Program-made: the position numbers and the translations under genes
Notes under the pieces: generated by a model
Databases searched by the model: none
What the model saw: the letters and a program-made list of their open reading frames with translations, nothing else
What the model was told of the DNA's origin: nothing
Source: an uncultured Chlorobiota bacterium
Lineage (GTDB): Bacteria; Bacteroidota; Bacteroidia; Bacteroidales; JAADGE01
DNA length: 60,172 nucleotides
Assembly: GCA_947311255.1 (NCBI GenBank)
Contig: CAMZKL010000025.1
Coordinates: forward strand, 1 to 60,172
Direction: 5' to 3'
Part shown: positions 16,836 through 25,196 of the stretch, piece after piece
Layout of the letters: every line of letters begins with the position of its first letter
How positions within the stretch are numbered: position 1 is the first letter of the stretch

Positions 16836-17627
16836 ATGAGCTTTAAAAACTTTATAGAAACAGCAGTTAGTAAAAAATACCTTATTCAATACGGCATATC
16901 AATTATTTTTATAATTTTGGTTTTTTCTATTACCTTTCTTTGGTTAAGAATTTCAACAAATCATGGAGAAGCATTTTCTGTTCCTGACTTTTCAGGACTA
17001 ACTGTTGCCCAAACAGAGAAACAAGCTGATGAATATAATTTAAGAATTGAAATTATTGATTCAGTATATAATGGACCAGGAAAAAGAGGTACAGTAATTG
17101 ATCAAAACCCTCCACCGGATTTTAAAGTTAAAGAAAACAGAAAAATTTTTATTACAATAAAATCTGTCTTGCCAAAAATTATTTTAATGCCTAACTTTAT
17201 TCATTCCACACTAATTCAGTCTAAAGCAGATATAGAAACATATGGTTTAAGGATTGGAAAAATTTCATATATTCCATCATTATACGACAATGTTGTTTTA
17301 GAACAAAAATACAAAAATGTAAAAATAAAACCAGGAGAAAAAATACCTCAAGGTGCTGAAATTGAATTAGTTTTAGGAAAATCTCAAAACTTAGGCCAAA
17401 CAGTAACTCCTGATTTATCCGGACTTACATTAGAAGAAGCAGAATTAGAATCTGCAGATTATATGCTAAATATTGGAACAGTATTATATGATAAAACTGT
17501 TATTTCATACAAAGACACTTTATATTCTAAAGTAACTCAACAAACGCCTAAACCAAACATATCTTTTAAACCAGGGGATGAGATTGATATTGTTCTAAGT
17601 GTTATTCCTGATACAATATCTAAGTAA
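16836..17627 (+). CDS. Membrane-anchored PASTA-domain protein
   Basis: A 263-residue protein. One membrane helix (about residues 19-39) follows a short cytoplasmic N-terminus. Three PASTA domains then lie outside: about 45-110 (VPDFSGLTVAQTEKQADEYN, then VIDQNPPPDFKVKENRKIFI), 115-185 (ending IPQGAEIELVLG) and 188-258 (TPDLSGLTLEEAELESADYM, then KPNISFKPGDEIDIVLS). PASTA domains bind peptidoglycan fragments. Here they are not joined to a kinase or a transpeptidase, which is usual for Bacteroidota. In other genomes such a gene often sits next to D-alanine ligase and rluD; neither is here. A role in sensing or organising the cell wall is inferred. Confidence 0.88.
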   Translation: MSFKNFIETAVSKKYLIQYGISIIFIILVFSITFLWLRISTNHGEAFSVPDFSGLTVAQTEKQADEYNLRIEIIDSVYNGPGKRGTVIDQNPPPDFKVKENRKIFITIKSVLPKIILMPNFIHSTLIQSKADIETYGLRIGKISYIPSLYDNVVLEQKYKNVKIKPGEKIPQGAEIELVLGKSQNLGQTVTPDLSGLTLEEAELESADYMLNIGTVLYDKTVISYKDTLYSKVTQQTPKPNISFKPGDEIDIVLSVIPDTISK

Positions 17628-17702
17628 TTTGTAATATTATTATTTAAATTTCGTTTCAAGTTTAAGCACAAACACAAACAGAATAAATTTTAAAACGAAA
17701 CA

Positions 17703-17866
17703 CCCATGAAAACTATGGTTTTACACATAAATGCAAGATTAACAAACACCATGTTAATTAATTGCACATTGTCTAAGGTGTTACCAAATGCTGAACAAAT
17801 CAATTTTATTAAAAAACAAGCAACTTATTCAGCATAAATTAATTAACCAATTTTAGACACATGAAA
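17703..17866 (+). repeat. Leader repeat, divergent copy 2 (abuts T9SS protein start codon)
   Basis: It opens with GAAACACCCATGAAA and ends with ACAAGCAACTTATTCAGCAT, then AATTAATTA and AATTTTAGACACATGAAA. The last part matches 19975-20025 closely (ACAAGCAACTTACTAAAT, AATTAATTAG, ATTTTAGACACATGAAA). The closing ATG is the start codon of the gene at 17861. The middle of the copy has diverged. Confidence 0.6.
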
Positions 17867-19726
17867 AAATTATTAATAAATACTATTTTATCTATTCTAA
17901 TATTCTCAAACATTGTTAAAGCACAAGAATATACAACAGATTTATCTAATAATGGAGAAATAAAAGAATATCAAAAAAACAACAATTTTATTTCTAACAA
18001 CAAAAACAATAAGCTAGTTTTGGAATTACCATTTTGGGATGATTTTTCCGATAGCCACATATACCCAAAAAGTGAGCTTTGGGCGAATAATCTTGTTTAC
18101 ATTAATTCTACATTAGCACCTAAACCTCCATCAATTGGTGTTGCAACATTTGATGCTTTAAACAATAAAGGTGAAATTTATTCTCATGCAGATTATTTAA
18201 GCTCTTTTATTGCAGACTCTTTAACTTCTAATGCAATAAATTTAAACTATCCCGGAAACAATTCTATATATCTAAGTTTTTACTATAGACCCGGAGGAAT
18301 TGGAAACAGTCCTGAACCGGAAGACTCTCTAATGCTAGAATTTTATGCGGCAGATGAAAACTCTTGGACAAGAGTTTGGAGTATTGCCGGAAGTGAAGAT
18401 AAAGAATTTGAATTTGTTATCCTACCCATAAATGAAGATAAATATTTAAAATCAGGATTTAAATTCAGATTTACAAATTATGCTAGTTTTGGCTCATCAA
18501 CATATCCTGATTTAGCAACAAATTGCGATTTTTGGCATTTAGATTATGTCTATTTGAACAAAGACAGAAATATAAATGACAATGTTTTTCACGATGTTGC
18601 ATTTACAAAACCACTACATTCAATTCTATCTGGTTTTGAATCCGTACCTTGGTCGCACTATAAAAATTCAAGTTCACATACAATAAAAGATGCAATACAA
18701 AGTGAAATAAAAAACAATGACAATATAAACCGAATTATTGATAGCTTAAATTTGTCGTTAACTGACTTAACAGGAAGCTCGGGAACACAATATTTTTATG
18801 ATGGAACACATTTTCCAAGAGCAGGTGAGTTCAATTCTATTAATATTCCTGATTTTGGTTTTAATTTTCCTGAAAACACAAAAGATACTTGCGATTTTCT
18901 GCTTAAAGCAAAAATTGTTACAAATTCAATGGATGCTTCTCAAAATAACATTATTAAATACACCCAAAAATTTAAAGATTTTTATGCCTATGATGATGGT
19001 AGTGCAGAAGCAGGATACGGGATATATGGAAGTGGAACTAAATATGGCTCAGTAGCTTGCAAATTCACTCCTCTTGCAAAAGACTCAATTATAGGTGTAG
19101 AAATATATTTTACACAAGCCTTTAACAATGGGGCACAAGATTATTTTTGGCTAAATGTTTGGAACGAAGGTAATGACAATAGACCTGACACTTCTATCAT
19201 ATCAATTGAAGGACAACTTCCTCAATATACAAACTTTTTAAACAAGTTTTATTATTATGAATTTCCAGAAGCCGTTGAACTAGACAAACCATTCTATATT
19301 GGATGGACACAAACAACAGATAAAAAACTAAATATTGGTTTTGACTATAATATTGACACAAAGGATAAAAGATTTTTTAATTTTAGAGGCAGCTGGGTAC
19401 AGTCTAAAATTGAAGGATCAATGATGATTAGACCTGTTTTTAAAAATACTGCTGTGCCAATTGAAACAGTAAAAATATTTACCAAAGAAAATCCTGTTAT
19501 AATTAAACCAAATCCTGCAAATATTTCAATAGAAGTTCTATTTGACAGAAAATTTGAAACAAATTATTCAATAAAAATATTTGACCTAAAAGGCACATTA
19601 ATTTATTCGGACAATAATTTCAATGAAGATAATATTAACATTAGTAAGTTTAAGAGAGGAATGTATTTTATTCGAATAACTGATAATAAATCTGAGATAT
19701 ACAATTCAAGGTTCTTAGTAAAATAA
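17861..19726 (+). CDS. Large secreted protein with T9SS type A sorting domain
   Basis: A 621-residue protein with a signal peptide (residues 1-21, ending VKAQE). The body has no catalytic motif that was recognised. It includes an early LPFWDDFSDSHIYPKSELWA motif that in many T9SS proteins opens a choice-of-anchor or jelly-roll module. A beta-rich middle follows with FYAYDDGSAEAGYGIYGSGT and FNNGAQDYFWLNVWN. Residues about 540-621 are the type A sorting domain (IIKPNPANISIEVLFD, then IKIFDLKGTLIYS, ending YNSRFLVK). It should be exported across the outer membrane and attached to the surface. The start codon is the end of a leader repeat. Confidence 0.85.
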   Translation: MKKLLINTILSILIFSNIVKAQEYTTDLSNNGEIKEYQKNNNFISNNKNNKLVLELPFWDDFSDSHIYPKSELWANNLVYINSTLAPKPPSIGVATFDALNNKGEIYSHADYLSSFIADSLTSNAINLNYPGNNSIYLSFYYRPGGIGNSPEPEDSLMLEFYAADENSWTRVWSIAGSEDKEFEFVILPINEDKYLKSGFKFRFTNYASFGSSTYPDLATNCDFWHLDYVYLNKDRNINDNVFHDVAFTKPLHSILSGFESVPWSHYKNSSSHTIKDAIQSEIKNNDNINRIIDSLNLSLTDLTGSSGTQYFYDGTHFPRAGEFNSINIPDFGFNFPENTKDTCDFLLKAKIVTNSMDASQNNIIKYTQKFKDFYAYDDGSAEAGYGIYGSGTKYGSVACKFTPLAKDSIIGVEIYFTQAFNNGAQDYFWLNVWNEGNDNRPDTSIISIEGQLPQYTNFLNKFYYYEFPEAVELDKPFYIGWTQTTDKKLNIGFDYNIDTKDKRFFNFRGSWVQSKIEGSMMIRPVFKNTAVPIETVKIFTKENPVIIKPNPANISIEVLFDRKFETNYSIKIFDLKGTLIYSDNNFNEDNINISKFKRGMYFIRITDNKSEIYNSRFLVK

Positions 19727-19735
19727 TTCAAATAA

Positions 19736-19795
19736 AACACACACAACAAAGATTATATCAACCAAGGAAATAACTAAAATAATGCACCTTTAATA
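19736..19795 (+). repeat. Leader repeat, degenerate partial copy
   Basis: The run AAAACACACACAACAAAGAT, then TATATCAACCAAGGAAATAA and CTAAAATAATG, parallels the stronger copy 115 bases on (GAAACACCCACGACAAAGAT, TTTGATACCCAAGGGCATGA, CTATAATTTAGCAAAATG). It looks like an older unit of the same family. Confidence 0.45.
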
Positions 19796-19845
19796 AATGC
19801 AAATTAACTTTCAAGATTATACTTTTAAACCTTTTAACTCTTTTT

Positions 19846-20166
19846 GACATGAAACACCCACGACAAAGATTTTGATACCCAAGGGCATGACTATAATTTA
19901 GCAAAATGATTACTTGCAGAAGAAAGCAAGTGTTCCTATGTGCAGAGGAAAATAAATATTATCAACAATAAAAATACAAGCAACTTACTAAATATCAATT
20001 AATTAGAAATTTTAGACACATGAAACACCCATTCTAAGTACTTAACACCCAAAGGAATGACTAATGCAGTTTCATAATTAAAATAGAATAAAAAAAGCAT
20101 ATATGGTGGTTTTTGCTTTCGCAAAAAATATATGTTACCTTTAAAATCAATAAAAATAGACACATG
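19846..20166 (+). repeat. Leader repeat, copy 3 (abuts coaD start codon)
   Basis: This is the best partner of 4112-4400 in opposite orientation. It contains two related sub-units. Each opens with ACATGAAACACCCA (19848 and 20018) and continues to an ACCCAA(G/A)G(G)...ATGACTA word. The second sub-unit ends in TATGTTACCTTTAAAATCAA, then TAAAAATAGACACATGAAA, where the ATG is the coaD start codon. Each sub-unit contains a tiny reading frame, ATG AAA CAC CCA, that stops within a few codons (after MKHPRQRF and MKHPF). The element includes a plausible promoter for coaD (20113-20143). Confidence 0.7.
20113..20143 (+). promoter_or_regulatory. Putative coaD promoter
   Basis: TTG at 20113-20115, a 20-base spacer, then TACCTTTA at 20136-20143. 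This matches the Bacteroidota -33/-7 pattern (TTG and TAnnTTTG) at all but the last base. It lies about 20 bases before the coaD start codon. A small hairpin (TTTTTGC, TTTC, GCAAAAA, 20109-20126) overlaps the -33 element. Confidence 0.45.
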
Positions 20167-20631
20167 AAACGAGCAGTATTCCCAGGTTCTTTTGACCCTT
20201 TCACTATTGGACATGAATCAATAGTACATAGAGCATTGGATTTATTTGATGAAATAATAATTGCAATAGGTTATAATTCCGAAAAAAAAGGATTCTTTTC
20301 TGTTGACAGCAGAATTAAAATTATAGAAAAAATATTTAAAAACGAAAACAAAATTAAAGTTGAAAAATATAACAAATTAACTGTTGACTACTGCAAAGAA
20401 AAAGATATTAAATTCATTATAAGAGGTTTAAGAACTGCGTCTGATTTTGAATATGAAAGAGCAATTGCTCAAATGAACAACTTAATGAAAAATAATATTG
20501 AAACAGTATTCTTACTTACTAAGCCTGAGCATACACCAATAAACTCAACAATAATAAGAGAAATTTTGAAATATGGAGGTGATGTTTGCAAATTTGTTCC
20601 AAAATGTATTGACCTTAAAAAATATCTGTAA
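20164..20631 (+). CDS. coaD: Phosphopantetheine adenylyltransferase
   Basis: A 155-residue enzyme that joins 4'-phosphopantetheine to AMP from ATP in coenzyme A synthesis. It begins MKRAVFPGSFDPFTIGHESI, with the nucleotidyltransferase TxGH motif at residues 14-17. It has IIRGLRTASDFEYERAIAQM near residue 85 and the C-terminal PINSTIIREILKYGGDV that closes the ATP site. The ATG at 20164 gives the standard length and starts exactly at the conserved fold; a longer frame from a TTG adds 17 unrelated residues. Three bases after its stop begins the exonuclease gene, so the two are likely one operon. Confidence 0.96.
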   Translation: MKRAVFPGSFDPFTIGHESIVHRALDLFDEIIIAIGYNSEKKGFFSVDSRIKIIEKIFKNENKIKVEKYNKLTVDYCKEKDIKFIIRGLRTASDFEYERAIAQMNNLMKNNIETVFLLTKPEHTPINSTIIREILKYGGDVCKFVPKCIDLKKYL

Positions 20632-20634
20632 TAA

Positions 20635-21213
20635 GTGAACTTCTACGAAAAAATCCCTAGTGAAATACTGCAAGAACTTGCTGTTAAAAAATTTGAAGGA
20701 AAAATATATCTTATTGACAATAACAACAATATTAACTTTGCTTTCAATTCTTTAAAAAAAGAGACTATCTTAGGTTTTGATACAGAAACAAAACCCGCTT
20801 TTAAAAAAGGTGTTTATAACAAAGTATCATTACTTCAACTCTCAACAAAAAACGAAGCATTTCTTTTTAGATTAAATAAAATAGGATTACCAAAACAAAT
20901 AGCCCAAATTTTAGCAGATTATTCCATAATTAAAACTGGTGTTGCAATAAACGATGATTTGAAGGGACTTAAAAAGCTAAGAAATTTTATTCCCGGCGGA
21001 TTTATAGAACTTCAAAAATACACAGATAATTTTGGGATAGAAGACAACAGTCTAAAAAAAATAACAGGAAATGTTCTTGGTTTTAGAATATCAAAAGGAG
21101 CAAGACTTACAAATTGGGAGAATAAAACTCTTACAGATATACAACTAAAATATGCAGCAACTGATGCTTGGGTAGCTTATGAAATTTATAAAAAGTTATC
21201 TAATTCTTTGTAA
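20635..21213 (+). CDS. RNase D-like 3'-5' exonuclease domain protein
   Basis: A 192-residue protein of the DEDDy exonuclease family. Metal-binding acids appear in LGFDTETKPAF (Asp/Glu pair), GVAINDDLKGL (Asp) and YAATDAWVAYEIYKKL (Asp, with the family Tyr). It consists of the catalytic domain alone, without the HRDC domains of full RNase D. Such short forms are widespread in Bacteroidota and probably trim RNA or DNA ends. The start is GTG at 20635, three bases past the coaD stop; no ATG is available before the conserved DTET. It is likely co-transcribed with coaD. Confidence 0.88.
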   Translation: MNFYEKIPSEILQELAVKKFEGKIYLIDNNNNINFAFNSLKKETILGFDTETKPAFKKGVYNKVSLLQLSTKNEAFLFRLNKIGLPKQIAQILADYSIIKTGVAINDDLKGLKKLRNFIPGGFIELQKYTDNFGIEDNSLKKITGNVLGFRISKGARLTNWENKTLTDIQLKYAATDAWVAYEIYKKLSNSL

Positions 21214-21301
21214 TTATTTAAAAAAGAAGTATATTTGTAGAACTTTACAAAATTAACATTTTTTAACAAACCTATTATTTATTAATTAAAATTAAACTAA
21301 A

Positions 21302-22480
21302 ATGAAAAAGATTTTATTAGTACTATCAGCAGTTATTATTGTTGCTGTTTCATTTCAATCTTGTAAAAAAGACAAAAATGAAATCGATGGAAAAGCAAAA
21401 ATTGATAATGCAGACAAAGATTTAAGCTCAATGTTTAATTCTTTTGAAAATGGAGATGCAGCGACAACTCTTCTTAAATTTTTCAGTTTTTCAAAGAAAA
21501 AAATTGCAAAAGAAGGAGGAGATGAAGCATGGATTGACACAATGTTCACAAGATTAGAAGATGTAATTGATTTTGATCAACTCCAAAGCGAGCTTGAAAA
21601 TGATGACAGATTTTATTTCAATCACTATCAAGGAATTTACACGTGGAATCATTCTTCACAAACTTGGATTAAAACCACATCTGACCATATTGAATTAGCT
21701 TTCCCTTCGGAAGAAGAATATACTACTAATGATATACTAGTCACTTTTAGTAGCTATACTGACCAAGAGATAACAATTGACTCTTTACATATGTGGGCTC
21801 CAACTTCATTACATGCAAAAATTGAGCAAAACGGAGTAAAACTAGTAGGAGTTGATGTAAATGAAATTATTTTTGACGTAGATCTTTTTTACTTATACAA
21901 AAAAATTGATGTTTCTGTTTATGTGAATCCTTTAACAGCAAATTACTTTTTTGAAAACAGAACACCAACTAACTTTTATTCTTCTTATGACATTTCTGAC
22001 GCATCAAACAGAGTTGGAATAAATGCAAATTTAAATACTTTACATGAACTTACAGAAGAGTTTGATGAGCAAGATTTGAAAGATGTTTCAGGAAAAATTT
22101 TCATTAACAGCTTAGAATTTAGATATTCTGTAAATATTGAACATATTGCGGACTACCCAAATGAACCCACTGATGAACAAATTAATAACGATATAAATGT
22201 TGATGTTTATGTTGATGATGAAAAAATTGGTTACTTATTTGTGGAAAATGAAGATGTTTATATTGTTTATAATGACGGTTCAAGAGAAACATTTGAAGAA
22301 GCATTCGCTGGCTTAATTGACGAAATTGAACAATTTGGAAATGATTTTGCCAAAAAACATACAAAGAGAATTAAAAAACAAAAACGAAAATTAATAAAAT
22401 TTTTAATTTTCAAAACAGGAGGTTTTAAAAATCTTAAACGTGTTGCTATGTACGAACACAGAAAGTTTTCTAAAAAATAA
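21302..22480 (+). CDS. Lipoprotein of unknown function
   Basis: A 392-residue protein with a lipoprotein signal ending FQSC (Cys20) followed by KKDKNE. The first part (30-90) is helical and acidic. The middle is beta-rich, and the C-terminal 60 residues are very basic (KKHTKRIKKQKRKLIKFLIF, then RRVAMYEHRKFSKK-like residues). No family was recognised. The strong hairpin terminator 20 bases past the stop and a separate leader suggest a single-gene unit. The basic tail could contact surface polysaccharide or nucleic acid, which is speculative. Confidence 0.75.
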   Translation: MKKILLVLSAVIIVAVSFQSCKKDKNEIDGKAKIDNADKDLSSMFNSFENGDAATTLLKFFSFSKKKIAKEGGDEAWIDTMFTRLEDVIDFDQLQSELENDDRFYFNHYQGIYTWNHSSQTWIKTTSDHIELAFPSEEEYTTNDILVTFSSYTDQEITIDSLHMWAPTSLHAKIEQNGVKLVGVDVNEIIFDVDLFYLYKKIDVSVYVNPLTANYFFENRTPTNFYSSYDISDASNRVGINANLNTLHELTEEFDEQDLKDVSGKIFINSLEFRYSVNIEHIADYPNEPTDEQINNDINVDVYVDDEKIGYLFVENEDVYIVYNDGSRETFEEAFAGLIDEIEQFGNDFAKKHTKRIKKQKRKLIKFLIFKTGGFKNLKRVAMYEHRKFSKK

Positions 22481-22501
22481 ACCTTTTTAAATAAAAAAAT
22501 C

Positions 22502-22543
22502 ATCCTCCTTTTCGTATAATTTGAAAAGGAGGATTTTTATTTT
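22502..22543 (+). terminator. Rho-independent terminator
   Basis: ATCCTCCTTTT (22502-22512) pairs perfectly with AAAAGGAGGAT (22524-22534) and is followed by TTTTATTTT. It ends the lipoprotein gene transcript before pgi. Confidence 0.9.
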
Positions 22544-22591
22544 AACAAGTTTTTCTATCTTGCGAAAAAAAAATTAAAATCCAATATTATT

Positions 22592-23881
22592 ATGCAAATA
22601 AATATATCAAACATTAAAAGTTTCACATCAGAAACAGAGATAAAAGAATTTAAGCAAAAAGCTATTAAAACCAATAAACTTCTGCACACAAAAGATGGCA
22701 AAGGAAATGATTTTCTTGGTTGGATAAATCTACCAAATACAATTACAGACAATGAACTATCTGATATTGAGAACACTGCAAAAGAATTACAATCTAAAAT
22801 AGACATTATGGTGGTGATAGGAATAGGAGGTTCATATCTTGGAGCAAAAGCCGTTATCGAAGCTCTTTCTGATAATTTTTCAATGTTAAAGAATGAAAAA
22901 AATAAACCAAAAGTTCTTTTTGCCGGACAAAATTTAAGTGAAGATTATTTATACGAACTTAGAGAACTTCTAAAAGAAAGATCTTATGCCTTAACAATAA
23001 TTTCAAAATCTGGAACTACAACTGAACCTGCTGTTGCTTTTAGAATTTTAAGAAAAGACTTAGAAGAAAAATATGGAAAAGAGGATGCAAAAAAAAGAAT
23101 TATAGCAATTACAGATAAAGAAAAAGGAGCATTAAAACAACTTGCAAACGAAAACGGATACAAAACATATATTATACCGGATGATGTTGGTGGAAGATTT
23201 TCTGTTCTTACTCCAGTTGGCTTATTTCCAATAGCAATAGCTGGTTACGATATAAAAAAAATTGTAGAAGGTGCAAAAAACATGGCAAAAGAAACAAGCA
23301 ATCCAAATAATATTGCTGAAACTTATGCAGCATCTCGTAATATTCTTTATAATAAAAATTACACAAACGAAATACTTGTAAATTATAACCCAAAATTAAC
23401 TTTTCTTGCAGAATGGTGGAAACAACTCTACGGAGAAAGTGAAGGAAAAGAAGGAAAAGGTGTTTTTCCTGCAAGTGTGAGTTTTACAACTGATTTACAC
23501 TCAATGGGACAATATATTCAAGACGGAAAACGAAACATTTTCGAAACCGTTATTTCTGTTGAAAAAACAAAATACAAAATTGTTTTAGAAAAAAACAAGG
23601 CAAATCTTGATAATTTAAATTACTTAGCAGGAAAAAGAATAGAAGAAATTAATAAAAGTGCTGAACTAGGAACAACAATGGCACATAAAGATGGCAAAGT
23701 TCCAATTATTAATATTTCAATTCCTGAAATTAATGAATATTATCTTGGAGAATTAATTTATTTCTTTGAGAAAGCATGCGGTATAAGCGGCTACATTCTT
23801 GATGTTAATCCTTTTGACCAGCCGGGAGTTGAAGCATATAAGAAAAATATGTTTCAAATTTTAAAAAAACCGGGATATTAA
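22592..23881 (+). CDS. pgi: Glucose-6-phosphate isomerase
   Basis: A 429-residue cytosolic enzyme that interconverts glucose 6-phosphate and fructose 6-phosphate. Conserved blocks are VVIGIGGSYLGAKAVIEAL (sugar-phosphate site), ISKSGTTTEPAVAFRIL, DDVGGRFSVLTPVGLFPIAI and the C-terminal NPFDQPGVEAYKKNMF with the catalytic region. The length fits the short bacterial form (about 430-450 residues). It is flanked by terminators on both sides and converges with thrC. Confidence 0.96.
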   Translation: MQINISNIKSFTSETEIKEFKQKAIKTNKLLHTKDGKGNDFLGWINLPNTITDNELSDIENTAKELQSKIDIMVVIGIGGSYLGAKAVIEALSDNFSMLKNEKNKPKVLFAGQNLSEDYLYELRELLKERSYALTIISKSGTTTEPAVAFRILRKDLEEKYGKEDAKKRIIAITDKEKGALKQLANENGYKTYIIPDDVGGRFSVLTPVGLFPIAIAGYDIKKIVEGAKNMAKETSNPNNIAETYAASRNILYNKNYTNEILVNYNPKLTFLAEWWKQLYGESEGKEGKGVFPASVSFTTDLHSMGQYIQDGKRNIFETVISVEKTKYKIVLEKNKANLDNLNYLAGKRIEEINKSAELGTTMAHKDGKVPIINISIPEINEYYLGELIYFFEKACGISGYILDVNPFDQPGVEAYKKNMFQILKKPGY

Positions 23882-23893
23882 CTTGCAATTGGC

Positions 23894-23926
23894 AGATTTG
23901 CTAAATCTTAAAGATTTAGCAAATCT
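23894..23926. terminator. Bidirectional hairpin overlapping the thrC 3' end
   Basis: AGATTTGCTAAATCT (23894-23908) and AGATTTAGCAAATCT (23912-23926) form a perfect 15-base stem with a 3-base loop. The right arm encodes the last codons of thrC, and the thrC stop codon lies in the loop. Only 26 bases separate the converging pgi and thrC genes, so this hairpin probably serves both, although no strong T-run follows. Confidence 0.6.
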
Positions 23927-25158
23927 CTCAAATTATCAATTTCAGCATCTATTGCATCCGGAATTGAAATAACCGATTGAACAGATTTTAAATCTTTTAA
24001 ACCACTTCCGGTAAGAAGAACAACATTATTTGAAGCCGTATCTATTTTATTGTCATTCATATAATTAAGAATTCCTGCAAAAGAAGTTGCTGCTGCCGGC
24101 TCTGCAAATAAACCTGTTTCTTTTGAGAGTAAAACAGACGCATTTATAATTTCATTATCTGAAACCGTAATGAACTCGCCATCAAACTTTTTTATAAATT
24201 GTTTTGCCATATAGAAATTACGAGGAATATCAACCGAGATTGAATCTGCAATTGTATTGCTCTCTTTAAGTTCAAATGTTTCCGAGTTAATATTTCTAGA
24301 TAAATTATCACTCCCTTCTGATTGAACAGCAACAATAACAGGCATTTTTTCAATTATTTTTAGTTTCAATAAATCTTCAAAACCCTTATATACTCCGGAA
24401 ATTATTACTCCATCGCCTACGGGAACAAAAATTCTATCGGGTACAGTATTATTTAATTGTTCAAAAATTTCAAAAGAAACTGTTTTTTTACCTTCAATTG
24501 TTAAAGGATTATATGCAGTATTTCTGTTGTACCATCCAATTTTTTCGGTTGCTTTTACACTTAAATCAAAAGCATCATCATAAGTTCCTTTTACAGGAAT
24601 TATTTTTGCACCATACATAATTATTTGGGTTAGTTTGGCAAGAGGAGCTTTTTCGGGAACTAGAATTATTGCTTTCTGATTCTGTGAAGCACAAACTCCC
24701 GCAAGCGAAGAACCTGCATTTCCGGTTGATGCCGCTACTATTGTTTCAATTCCATTTTCTTTTGCATAGGCTGAAACAATGTAAGATGCTCTATCTTTAA
24801 ATGAAAATGTAGGATTTTGAGAATCGTCTTTAAAAAAAACATTAAAATTTAATTCTTTTCCTCTAAGTTTAGTTTGCTTATAAAACGGCGTTTCTCCAAC
24901 CCGAAGTTTTGGCAAAGATTTATCATCTTTTAAAGGTAATAAATCAATATAATTACTTCCTTTTAATCTTTCAAAAAGAATTTCAGCATCACCAAAACTT
25001 GAAAGATTAACATAATCATAAATAACTTTTAAAACTCCTTTTGGAGGTTTATCTGTTGTATTTGTTGCCTCACATACAGGGCATAAATATTTAACTTCAT
25101 CTTTTTTATATTCCTTTCCACAATCTGTACATTTGTATATGAATTTGTCTTGAATCAT
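23908..25158 (-). CDS. thrC: Threonine synthase
   Basis: A 416-residue PLP enzyme that converts O-phosphohomoserine to threonine. A rubredoxin-like zinc motif opens the protein (C10, C13, C26, C29). The PLP lysine is K121 in NPTFSFKDRAS. AASTGNAGSSLAGVCA is the phosphate-binding loop for PLP, and LLTGSGLKDL near the C-terminus holds the pyridine-ring contact. The length is typical of the short archaeal/bacterial type. It is not next to thrA or thrB here. The 3' end is shared with a palindromic terminator. Confidence 0.92.
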   Translation of the reverse strand: MIQDKFIYKCTDCGKEYKKDEVKYLCPVCEATNTTDKPPKGVLKVIYDYVNLSSFGDAEILFERLKGSNYIDLLPLKDDKSLPKLRVGETPFYKQTKLRGKELNFNVFFKDDSQNPTFSFKDRASYIVSAYAKENGIETIVAASTGNAGSSLAGVCASQNQKAIILVPEKAPLAKLTQIIMYGAKIIPVKGTYDDAFDLSVKATEKIGWYNRNTAYNPLTIEGKKTVSFEIFEQLNNTVPDRIFVPVGDGVIISGVYKGFEDLLKLKIIEKMPVIVAVQSEGSDNLSRNINSETFELKESNTIADSISVDIPRNFYMAKQFIKKFDGEFITVSDNEIINASVLLSKETGLFAEPAAATSFAGILNYMNDNKIDTASNNVVLLTGSGLKDLKSVQSVISIPDAIDAEIDNLRDLLNL

Positions 25159-25196
25159 TATTTTTTATATTAAAATTTAATAATTAATTTATTTTT

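Noticed and set aside
20113-20163. TTG start for coaD 17 codons upstream
   Set aside because: The conserved enzyme starts at MKRAVFPGSFDP. The upstream TTG overlaps the putative promoter -33 element and the leader repeat.
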